Assembly: GCF_018294505.1 (NCBI RefSeq)
Contig: NC_057809.1
Span: 413,330,104 to 413,394,103 of the forward strand
From: Triticum aestivum
Taxonomy: Eukaryota > Streptophyta > Magnoliopsida > Poales > Poaceae
Length of the DNA: 64,000 nucleotides
Direction: 5' to 3'
The position numbers were made by a program, and so were the translations under genes. Numbering within the stretch: the stretch's first letter is position 1; each line of letters opens with the position of its first letter. Of this stretch, positions 33,546 through 43,673 are shown piece after piece. The notes under the pieces are model-generated. The model did not search any database, was not told the origin of the DNA, and saw only the letters and a list, made by a program, of their open reading frames with translations.

Positions 33546-34932
33546 TTTTCCACCTGTTTTTCCATTTTCTTAAGATTTCTACCAAGGCAAACATAATTTT
33601 GTTTCATTTTTAAATACCTTTTTCATGCGCTTCATTTTTTTTGCAGGGTGAAGAAGACTACTACGCGTGGGTCCAAGCATATCAGTAAGGACCCGCTCGA
33701 ACGCATGCATTCAAAGTTGTCAACAGGGGGCAACTCAGATGTACAGGAGGCACCAGTCGACAATACTGCTGCTGCACCGTTGACCGCTCCCACCAACTCT
33801 GATGCAAGTGGCAGACCATCTCCGCCGGCTGCAGATGTGCAGCCTACAACAACAGGCATCCGTACATCGGGGAGTGACGAGTCGGTATCTGCCAGGACAG
33901 CTGAAATACTGCCAACCCTTCTGGCAATGAAGGATGCTGCTGTGAGTCATGCCACCCCATCAGCAAGCGTTGAAGTGGACGCTCCCGAGACGAACCTAGG
34001 CAAGGAAGATTCCCGCTCATCTGACACTGATTCCAAGCGCGTGCGCGGTGGCACTCCTGTGTCCACGACAGAAGCGGTCGAGGCGGCAGTTCACAAGGAC
34101 ATGCCATCTACAGGTGAGAGTCCTGGCACAACAGCTCCAGCTCCTGGCGGTGCAGATACTGCTAAGGCGACTGTTTCGCGTGTTGGTCTACCACCTAGGC
34201 GTCGTAGCCCCCGCAAGCAACCAACAGACATACCGAACGCACCGACAGTAGCCAGGAGCAGGAGAGACGAGTCTGGTTTTGTTCCTGCGTCCACACTGTT
34301 CCCGCCACCTGCCAAAAGCAATGTGACGGAGAAACCTGAAGACCGGAGCACAACTGATGCAGGTGTCAAGCCGGGCACGAGCGACGCAGGTGAACACCCG
34401 GAGCAGACTGCGCCTTTTCCTGCAGTGGAAATCCCCAGCATAAATCTGCGCACTTCCAGGCTCCCAGTCAACGTCGGTGTCCCCTACAGCCCAAACAAGA
34501 AGATTGTCATGAAAGCTACGGTTGATACCACTGACAACACGCCCCGCCCTGCAAATAAGGACGATCATTCTGCAGCGGCCGATTCAGATATGTTTGTTGA
34601 TCTTTCACCCTTGGATTCTGCCCCGCAAGTCGTTCGTGGTCCGGCCAGCAGGAATGAGAGGCACCCAATGGCCTTTACCCCACCGAGTTTCAACCTTGGC
34701 ATCAGTCAAGATCAACCGGTTGTGCAAGATCCTATGCCAGTTGCCTTTGCATTCCCAGGAGGCATGCCTGCAATGATGGCGCAGCCAATGGTCGAGGGCA
34801 GGAAGGCTGTCAAGTTCGCAGAGCCGATTGTGGCAGGTACACTTGCCATGTCCATATGATTTTTCTTGCACACGTCTGTGTAGTTTCACTGTTGTCCCAA
34901 TCATATTTTTTGTTTTGGGGGGTTCTCACTTG

Positions 34933-35325
34933 TGATGGCAACTGACATGCGATGACATGGCAACTGGATTTGATGCACCGTGTCACCTACTTTTTTTCTG
35001 CCATGCTGCATTTTACATTTGGGCAACCATGTGGCAACTGAAGTTGATTCAATATGGCAACCGTAGTCTCCGTAACATGGCAAACACAGTGCATCACACA
35101 TGGCAACTGGAATTGATTCAACACCATGTCACCTGCATTTTTTTGTTTCCATGCTGCATTTTTTCATAAAGCAATCACATGGCAAGTGCAGTTGACACAA
35201 CATGGCAACTGTAGTTGCTGTGACATGGCAACTACATTCCAACTAGATGGCAACTACATTCCAACTACATGGCAACTGTAGTTGCTATGACATGGTCACT
35301 ACAGCTGGACCACACATGGCAACTG
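34933..35325. repeat. TGGCAACT tandem-like array in Ulp1-gene intron 8
   Basis: About a dozen ATGGCAACT copies on spacings of roughly 18-30 bp, many followed by GNAGTTG or ACATTCC. They are confined to the intron between 34837 and 35432. Confidence 0.85.
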
Positions 35326-37102
35326 CCCCACTTTTTCCTACCTACAACTCACATCATGCACCCCATCTTTTCTCACAATCCATCTGCTTTTGATTTCCTA
35401 GGTATCCTAACCCACTTTTTTTATCACTGCAGCCACACCCGAGGAGATTTCACCGTCTCTTGAAGAAACTTACCGCATGCTTGAGGAGGCAGCATTGCAG
35501 AGGAAGTCCTCACGAGGGCAAGGGCAATCAAGTTCCAACGTGCCTGCAGACACGGTATCTGAGGATACCATTAGGAGTGCCACTCCTGGTTCTGTGAGGC
35601 AGCAGAGGGTAGTGCACCCACCTCCCGCGGAAGACTACGAGCCCGAATTCAGGGCCACTAAAGAACAGACCCAGCTGTACGATATCGTCAAGCGGTTTGG
35701 AAATGCGAGGTCCAGCGGCAAGCACATGAAGGAGCTGAAAGCGTAAACGACCACACCCCATAACATCTCATTTTGCTTTGCTCCTTTTTTACCATTCACA
35801 TCCTTCGTACTTTCTATGTTATATTGTTTTAGTTCTTTCATAATTTTTTTTACTTAGTAGGCATGATCCTTCCATGTTATATTGTTTTCATACAGCTCAT
35901 GTTTGGACAGAACCAAAGTCATTCAATGCGGAGCGACGTACGTCGACCTTGGTGATCTTGCTGAGTCCGTGAGGCCAAACGGCAAAATGTCGACGAACGT
36001 AGTTGCATGCGGGATTGACTACATCAACAACCACACCGATGTGTGCGCCGACAAGACAATCATGCATTACAGTGTGACCTGCAAAATATGGGACGGTGAC
36101 TTCCACCACAAAATCCTGAGGAAGAACTTTGCCCAACACGGTGATTTCAAGCTCACAATGAAGAAATATGTGAGTACTCCTTCAATGTCTGCACTTTTTT
36201 TTCACAAGGTGTGCTTTTTGTTGCCATCATCTGCAGTTATGTTTTACGTGGCAGCTATTTTCATGTGGCAACAGCTGCCGTGCACACTGACTTATTTGAT
36301 TTTTGCATGCCGCGCAAACTATGTGGCAACTTGACAGTAAAATACATGGCATACTTTTGTTCACACATGGACGGCAACTTTATTTCAACTACCCCCACCC
36401 ATAACCAGAGTTTTTCTACGTGATTCTAATTCCTTTGTCCCTCTGCTGTTCTTTACGCGAACGCTGATTCTCATTTTCCTCACTTTTTTAAATGCAGGTC
36501 ATGTTCCCCATGTTCCAGGAGCTTTCACCACATGACCCACACGACAAGTGTGGTCACCACTACGTGATCTGTCTTGACCTGAAGAACCAACGTGTTGAGG
36601 TGCTTGATTCAATCCGTTCGGAAGATGATGCAGACCTCACCACGCATGCTGAATTCTTCATTAAGAACCTCAAAGAGACATGGCACCGTCACTATGAACA
36701 CTCAAAGGTCCAGATCAGTCATTTCCCGACTGAGTATGTGGCGACTACAAAGCAAGGGAACACGTAATTCCTTCCTCCCTTTTCGTCTGCCATTTTACAT
36801 CAATCCAATTCCTGTTTTGTTTGTCAGATCTGAAATTGAAGTCTGTCTTTTGTTACGTCTGAGCTCTTTGCGTGGTCACGTTACTCTTTTCCTCGTGCAG
36901 GACGGACTGTGGCTTTCACGCGCTGGAGTACCTTGCGAAGTGGGAAGGCAGAATTGTCCCCGCTATCACAGCTGCAACGGTCGTTGAGCTCCGGAAAATC
37001 CACACATGGAACTGGTTGACGAATGAAGATTTCAACAAGCGGTCGGGAGCACGCGAGTTTGTGCAGGAAGCTGTCAAGAAAGTCACCAAGAAGTACAAGT
37101 GA

Positions 37103-38065
37103 TCACGTGGCGTTACAGACCGGACGCACACCTTACATTCTGTTGCCGAGGAATGTAAGGTATTATCTCGTTGTTTATCGTTGAAAACTATGTTTGTGTG
37201 CTATGTTGTGGCTACAACCCCGCGTAGGCTACTATGTAGTGGTGGTGTGCGAGTGACATTTGAATAGTTTCATGTAATATATGTGTGGACGTGAACCTAC
37301 TTTTAGGCGTAATTATTACAATGGTTTCGTCGTTTCTAGCACCGGTTTGATGCTTTGAACGCGTCTACGATGTTTTAAAAACGATGGCAAATGTAGTTCA
37401 TCAGACATGGGTAGTGGAAGTCATTGTCGTTTTACATTTTTGGCTGTTTTGCTTCTTCATTTTCATCGGTAACTGCACGGGGGTAGGTTGATCATGCAGC
37501 CACAACGTTTTTGCTGGGGTTTATGCACGTTACGCTGTTTTCCAACTTGTTTCCCATACACTTGCACACAACACACTACGTGCCCGTAAACCGCGTCGTT
37601 TTTGTCATGTGAATACATGCCATGCAGAGTCATCAGGAATACCATGGCATATGTCCAGTACATCTAACATGGCAGATACAGTACAAACAACATGGCAGCT
37701 CCAGCATAATTAACATGGCAACTACAGCACAACTAAGATGGCAGATCCAGTACAATTAACATGGCAGATCCACTACAACTAGCATGGCATATTCAGTACA
37801 AAACAGCATGGCATATTTAGCATAAATTAGCATGGCATGTTTAGTATCAAAAATCATGGCAGACTAACTACACATAACATGGCAAATTAAATGCATACAT
37901 CATGGCAGATTAAGTACCCATAACATGGCAACTGCATTTAACCATTCAATGAATTTTCCCTTGCACTTCTGATGCCCCTGAAGAGTTATTCCCCCAATTG
38001 TTTTAAAAAAGAATTCTCAACATCTAGGGTACAAAACAAAATGTCCACAACGCCACAATTTTTGC
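37103..38065. repeat. Convergent intergenic spacer with ~23-25-bp CATGGCA repeat array
   Basis: This separates the 3' ends of the Ulp1-type and transposase genes. From about 37660 to 37935 at least eleven CATGGCA(G/A)(A/C)T units follow each other with 21-27-bp spacing, often continuing CCAGTACAA. The first half is ordinary 3' flank without a recognised terminator. Confidence 0.8.
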
Positions 38066-38869
38066 TCATGGATTGGCCGCCCCTTTCTTCGTTTTCTTGT
38101 GTTTTGCTTGGATCTCCAATCCCGACTTGTACCTTATCTCTCTTGGACGACCCTTTGTGATGGAACGGGGTGGGTTGCTGACCTGGGTCTGTGTGCTTGC
38201 TGTTCCAGATCCTATCTCCGAGTTTTCAGACGACGGCCCCGTGGATGAAGGCACGCTTGATGTGCGGGGGAACCGGTGTAAGGCTTCCTCGGCTTTCCTC
38301 TTCTTGATCTCATCAAGCTCTCTTTTTAGTGCTTTCCTGTGTTTTTCTGCGACTCTCGCTGTGTCATCACTCTTGCACGCTTCATCAATTAGCTCAGCAT
38401 AGTTCTTTGTCAGCACAACGTGCCTCACGGCTTCCATGGTTGACTCTGGTCTCTCGTCATGCACAGCCAGAACTGTGTGTGTTGTTTGCGGCGCCAATGC
38501 ATCGTCAGCGTCCCAAGTCCATCACCGCCTTATGAAATGTCGGGGCATCCGTGTCACAGCGTTCACGTCCATTACTTTTAGTATGTGACAGCACACAATG
38601 CCGTCCCGTTCGAACTTGCAGCATTGGCAGTAGAACTCGCCTTCGCCTATCGAGGCTGTGACGAAGTAGTTCCTTCCTTTGTCCGGGTCTTCAGGTTCTG
38701 AATCTGACATGCCCAAAATAGAACACACCTTGAACGTACGTTCATCCACCTGGAAAGCCGTGAACATGCTGGCACGCTTTATTTCTTCCTGGAATCTGCA
38801 TTTTTTGTGTGTTTTCTGTTAAACTATTGTGGGCTTTTTTCTTGTAGCACCTTATGTTGTCATGGAAAA

Positions 38870-39385
38870 TAGATATACATTTTGTTTGAACATGGCAAAC
38901 GTAATTCATTGAACATGGCAAATATAGTATGTTGAACATGGCAAATGCAGTACGCTATACATGGCAAATGCAGTACAATAGACATGGCAACTGCATTTTC
39001 AACAAACATGGCAGATGCATCTTATTTAAACATGGCAACTGCATTTTGTTAAACATGGCAACTAGAGTTTATTAAACATGGCAATTGCATTTCAGCAAAC
39101 ATGGCAGTTGCATTTTAGTAAACATGGCAATTGCATTTCAATAGACATGGCAACAACATAACATTTTCCATTTGACACTAGCATTTGCACACCAACATGT
39201 CCAGTGGAAGTACATTGCATTAAACATGGCAACTGCATTTCATTGAACATTGAAACTGCATCCGGGTAAGCATGACAAACAGAATTTCTATTGAATATGA
39301 CAACTGCATCTGAGTAAGCATGGCAAACAGTACTTTATTAAACATGGCAACCGCAAAATCATGGCAACTGCATCGCACTCTATAA
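38870..39385. repeat. ~23-bp tandem array in transposase intron 5
   Basis: Units such as ACATGGCAACTGCATTTT plus TNTTAA repeat with a 23-24-bp step from about 38890 to 39160, then more loosely to 39370. At least fifteen units are readable. The array fills the intron between exons 5 and 6 (38796-39442). Confidence 0.9.
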
Positions 39386-41279
39386 GGCACATACTGACTT
39401 GGTGCTTTTTCTGCAAATAAGACTGTAACGCAACTGACTTACTTGTTAAAGATCTTGTTGGTGTATATCTTGCTCATTTGCCTCTCCATCGGTAAGTACG
39501 TTAGCAATTTTGGCTGCTTTAGCGCGGTGTTCGCTTCTTGCTGCAGCTCAGATCCCAGAATTTTTTGTTGCAAAGCTGTGTACTGCTTGGCAAACTGTAG
39601 CAATGAGTTGCCAGGACTGACGTACCGCTTCAAAACAGCATTGAATCCCTCGCTGCGCTGCGTAGTCTGCAGAAAGGGGAAGAAGCACTGCATGAAGTAG
39701 GCCGGCACCCAGTACATTCGCTTCTCCCACAGGCTTACAAGAGTCTCGTTGTCTTGGACTTGATGTGTTTCAGTCATGGCCATCCAGCTCCTTTCAAACT
39801 CCTCCACCGTCAAGCTGTGGTCCACGCACAGTTCGAATGCCTTGTGCAGCTCTGGACGGTCAGCAAAGAACGGTCCTAGCGTCTCCTCAGCCTTCTTTAT
39901 AATGTGCCACCTACAGTGCCTGTGCACTGCCAACGGAAAGACCTCCTCTATGCCTGCACGCATGCTGAAATCCTGGTCCGTTATTATGTTCATCGGAGCA
40001 AGTCCATCCATGCACTCCAAGAAGGTCTTGAACAGCCAAACGTACCCATCCGTGTCTTCGTTCCGGACGAGCCCGCAGCCGAACTGCAACGACTGATTGT
40101 GGTTATTTATCCCTATGAACGGAGCGCACGGCATCTTGTACATGTTGGTGAGGTACGTCGCGTCGAATGAAATGCAATCTCGGAAATGTTTGTAGGCTCT
40201 CCTTGCAGCACCATCCACCCAATACATGTTCCTGACACGGTCCTCATCGTCCAACCTTATCCTGTAGAAGAAATCTGCATCTTCTTTGGCTTTCTCATCG
40301 AAGTAGGCAATTGTGGCCTCTATGTCTGCCAACTTGCTCTCTCTACGGTACCTTGCCCGTAGGTTTGTGACGTCAGCTGGTATGTACGGCATGCTACTCA
40401 GAGTCCCCTTTTTGCTGTGGATGAGAGATAGTATCTGCACCATTCTCGATGGACCGACGTTACAATCATGTAGCAGCTTTACGAATTGCCTTTCGACGGG
40501 GGTGAACCCTCTGTGGGCGGTCAGAAATTTCACCAGGTCGAACTTCTTTATCAGTTGGTGGTTGTGCTCGTCAAAATACTCATTGACCACCCACTGTGCT
40601 CCATCTACGTTTAGCTTACACCGGACAGGGCACTCAGTCTTCTGAATGATACCTCTCTTTCGTTCCGGAACGACAGGCGCATCGCCTTTCCCCTTCTTGT
40701 TCCTGCGTGCCTTGTGGCACCTCATCTCACCTCTGCTGTACTCGTTAGTTTTCTTAATTTTCCTACGGTACTCGGTGTTGACCGCAAACCCATGGAACTT
40801 TGCATATGTCTGGTAGTATTCCTTTGCTGCTTCGAATGACTCAAATCTCTGCCCAATGTACGGTGGCTGAGGCACCACGATCTCTGATTGCCCACCATCT
40901 TCATCCCCTTGCGCGTCGTCGTCAGTTTCATCGTTCACTTCAGTATGGGCGGCAGTCCCATCTACCTGAGAGTTGCCAGTGCTTGTGTTCAAAGGGGTGC
41001 TTGCCGGCATTGCTGGAATGATTGCCATTCCCGACTCTGACTCGAAATTGTTTGCGGCATGTTTGTCTGCTGTCTGGTGGAACGCGTCTTCCGTGCGCTC
41101 AGAGCTCCCCGCAGTAGATGTGCCGGCGCCGCTGTGCATTGTAGTTGTAGGTTCTGTAACAGGGAAAAACAGGTACGAGATTAAGAATTTTGTGTTGGAT
41201 AACATGTGGATCGCAACGGATCACACCATCTTCGAGTGATTTTCCATGACATCTTTTACAGACAGCAAGCCGTCAGTCT

Positions 41280-41820
41280 GTGGGTGGTCATTTTTATGGC
41301 AGCTGTAGGTGTGCAGACATGGCACCTACTGTTCAACAAACATGGCAACCATTGTTTTGCCTACAAATAACTACAAATAGCAAATGTAGCGCTGTTTTTT
41401 GTGGTTCAGATATTTTCCCTCTACCTTGTTGTGCTGTATTTGACCATCGTGTGTGGTCTGTTACACCATAATGACGTGATCCACCAGGAATTTGCGAAGC
41501 TTGCCAGGAGACGTTTGCCGGGTCACCGCCAGCGTAATAACCTGCAATCATAGTAGTGGTTGGTCAAATCGCGGCAAACGCATTTCGTGCTAGCACGGCA
41601 ACTGCAGTTGCCCTTATGTGGCAAATGCATTTTTGCTTGCATGGCAACTGAAGTTGCATCGGTAGGGCAATCGCAGTTTGTTATTAGATGGCAATTGCAG
41701 TTGTCATGAAATGGCAACTGCAGCTTTTCCTACATGGCAACTGCAGGTGTGCAGAGATGGCAAATGTTGTTTTTAATACATGGCAACCGTAGAAGACCAG
41801 TCATGGCAATTTTTGTAGTT
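41280..41820. repeat. TGGCAACTG motifs in transposase introns 3 and 4
   Basis: Copies near 41297 (variant), 41318, 41342, 41598, 41640, 41688, 41711, 41735, 41757 and 41782 flank exon 4, which is itself free of them. Spacing is often 22-25 bp. Confidence 0.8.
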
Positions 41821-42396
41821 GTCAACTATGCTCCTTGTGCTGACTGAGCATCCGCATCTTCACTATGTTTATGGACTCACCTGTGTACGACGTCGATGGC
41901 AGGTACATGGGTGCTGCCCGATTCCACGTGCTGCACGAAGGCTCTGCATTTTACACCCGTGATAACTCGTGAGTCCTTTTGCCATCTTTTTTTCATGTTC
42001 ATTTTTCATGTCCACAGCATTATGTGCTCTTTTTTCGTTTTTGCATTACCTTGATTAGCCATACTAGCTAGTTGGAGTTGGCTGCCCGTACATTTGTCAG
42101 CGTTAGCGCCTTGTGACTGCACTTGCCACGGGGCCCCCCTAAGAGTGTTCTGGTCATAAGAACCTGCAAGACAAATGACAGTGCACGACATAAGTAGAAT
42201 GTCATGTCCATCGTCGCGAAGATGGCAAATGTTTCTCTTCATTTTTAGCACGCATCGTACCTACGCCTGCATACTGTTCTAGCAGCGGCAGCAACGGCCC
42301 TGCAGAGATGAGCTGACTGTACTCTGATGCATCGAAAGGTGGCGGCGTTTCTGGCCTTTGAGAACCCCAATCATCTGCACCATCTTCGTGATTCAT

Positions 42397-43361
42397 TCTT
42401 TTCCGTGTCTCGCTTCTGTTCTGATGTGCTCTCAATCACTGGATGAACAAGAAGGCATCAACAATCCAATTTTTTTTATCATTGTGCTGCTTGCATGTAG
42501 AAGTTAACACGTCAGTGCTATCACATTTTCATGCGTTGGCAACCAACATATCATGGCTAGTAGGACATGCACATCCACTATCCTTTTCTAAAATCTGGTG
42601 CTAGCTATCCGTTTGATTTGATGGCATCAGGCTCTACAATAGGATGGCAAGCAATAAGTTGACATGGTGGCAGTTGACGACAATGACAGGTGGCAACTGA
42701 CGTTATACACCAATGGCAATTAATTTTCACACCCCCCATTATTCCAAATTTATCAATTCTCTCTCCCTTTTTATGGATTCCTGCACATCCATTCATTCAC
42801 CAACTAGGAGCATCAACCTACTGAGAACTCACGGTTATCTCTAGCGTACTACATGGCAGATCTAGTGTATTCTGCTTGGCAACTGTGAAGTCACACAACG
42901 TATGTAGTGTTTTAACCCTGTAGGATGGATCTAGTTGCCAACTTTGTCGGTAATTTTGCAATTTTCTGCCCAGAAGGAGGATGAGAAACAGTAGGGAGAT
43001 CGGGAGATTCACCTGCTTTTAGCTGGTCGGCTCTGGAGGGCGTTGTTGGAGTGGGGGTTGGGGGGGGTGGGATGGGGTGGGGGGAGATAAGGGGTGTGGT
43101 TTGCGGTGGGAGCGCCCTACAGATCCTCCCTGGTTGCCATGGCAACCAGAGATGGCCGGCGACGGAGGTCGGGGTTCGACAGGCGAGGGGCGAGGGCGCA
43201 GACGAGAGAAGGGGACGGATTGGAGGCCGGGAACGGCTGGGTCGTGCAGGCAGCGGCTCGTCTGGCCCGGACGAGACAGTGCGGGCGGGGTTGCCACGCA
43301 CCGGACGTGCGGGCGCGCTTTTGTGCGCGCGGACGGGGTCGTGTGGGGCGGTTCCCGTCCA
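42397..43361 (-). promoter_or_regulatory. Putative transposase promoter/leader within the MULE right arm
   Basis: AT-rich near the gene with a few TGGCAAC motifs (near 42643, 42692, 42880). From about 43020 it is strongly GC-rich, mirroring the left arm. Both genes would thus start near the element ends and converge. No TATA box could be fixed. Confidence 0.4.
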
Positions 43362-43424
43362 TGCCACACGATGCGTGCGGGCGGGTCGCCCTCCACGCCA
43401 CACGTGTGGCAGTTATCACCTCCC
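43362..43424 (-). repeat. MULE right terminal inverted repeat
   Basis: It contains the palindrome GCCACACGTGTGGC and a GGGCGACCCGCCCGCACGCA block when read inward. The CACGTG core is a G-box. The inner edge is approximate. Confidence 0.7.
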
Positions 43425-43433
43425 AAAAATATT
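43425..43433. repeat. MULE right target-site duplication
   Basis: AAAAATATT, the partner of 28938-28946. It lies 240 bp before the YSL start codon. Confidence 0.7.
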
Positions 43434-43673
43434 TGGACAGCATACATTTTTCCTAAATGGCAGAATTGAGCATTTATTTCTTTCCAATATTGGAGACCCT
43501 CGCAATGTTATTATCCAAGAGCCTTGACCCTTGCAAAATCCCGTAGTAAATGGAGTGACAGCAGATGGTACCAATGCATACATTCATTGCGTCCAGCTAA
43601 ATCCACCACCGGTGCATCCTCCCCTCCCTGTGCTACAAAACCCCAATCCGCCGCCGGCGCTTCCCCAGCCGGC
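43434..43673 (+). promoter_or_regulatory. YSL upstream region left between MULE and start codon
   Basis: Only 240 bp separate the MULE target duplication from the YSL ATG. A weak TATA-like CATTTATTT lies near 43471. The sequence becomes C-rich before the ATG, like a 5' UTR. Distal promoter elements, if any, lie beyond the 14.5-kb insertion. Confidence 0.4.

Larger units (their letters stand above)
30473..37102 (+). pseudogene. MULE-borne Ulp1-type cysteine protease gene, 12 exons, one internal TGA
   Basis: Exons inferred from in-frame GT-AG junctions: 30473-30550, 30726-31217, 31367-31477, 31839-32000, 32095-32193, 32300-32793, 32945-33133, 33647-34836, 35433-35742, 35896-36169, 36498-36763 and 36901-37102. 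They sum to 3867 nt with every junction preserving phase. The C-terminal exons hold the Ulp1 (C48) core. His is in GHHYVICLDLKNQRVEVLDS, with Asp in VLDS, and Cys in TDCGFHALEYLAKWEG. The N-terminal part carries MRCMNLV- and DWLGEIYDP-like blocks typical of plant transposon Ulp1 proteins. The middle (exons 6-9) is Pro/Ser/Thr/Asp-rich and low complexity. The only lesion is TGA at 30762-30764 in exon 2, where CGA is the likely ancestor. A later in-frame ATG (near 30819) could give an N-truncated product. Ulp1 proteases cleave SUMO-like proteins; the role in transposition is unknown. Confidence 0.82.
38066..42396 (-). pseudogene. MULE transposase gene (FAR1/MudrA type), six exons, one internal TGA
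   Basis: Exons inferred on the minus strand: 42396-42261, 42163-42050, 41943-41881, 41541-41425, 41153-39443 and 38795-38066. All GT-AG junctions keep frame (2871 nt, 957 codons including the final stop). Exon 5 holds the FAR1-like DNA-binding region (SFEAAKEYYQTYAKFHGF). It is followed by the MULE transposase core with FDATYLTN, IITDQD and HRHCRWHI. Exon 6 begins KFQEEIKRASM and has a SWIM zinc finger, CQCCKFERDGIVCCH. A TGA at 38522-38524 interrupts the frame just after SWIM, where a CGA codon is the likely ancestor. It would give an 804-residue product lacking ~150 C-terminal residues. The transposase would act in the nucleus, cutting at the terminal repeats. The truncated protein may still keep its catalytic core. 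Confidence 0.85.
28947..43424. mobile_element. Large Mutator-like element (MULE) carrying Ulp1-type protease and FAR1/MudrA-type transposase genes
   Basis: The ends are imperfect terminal inverted repeats. The left end starts GGAAATGTTAATGCCCACACG; the complement of the right end starts GGGAGGTGATAACTGCCACA. Each carries a CACACGTGTG palindrome. Flanking 9-mers AAAAATATC (28938-28946) and AAAAATATT (43425-43433) match 8 of 9, the target size of Mutator elements. Inside are two convergent genes, each with all splice junctions in frame, and dense short repeats confined almost wholly to non-coding parts. MULEs with a Ulp1 gene beside the transposase are a known plant class. The ~14.5-kb size and repeat filling are unusual. 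Each gene has a single TGA, so the copy is at most recently inactivated. Confidence 0.88.

Noticed and set aside
39443..41205. Transposase reading frame starting at the upstream ATG at 41205
   Set aside because: The first 17 codons are intronic. A TTACAG acceptor at 41154 joins in frame to four upstream exons.
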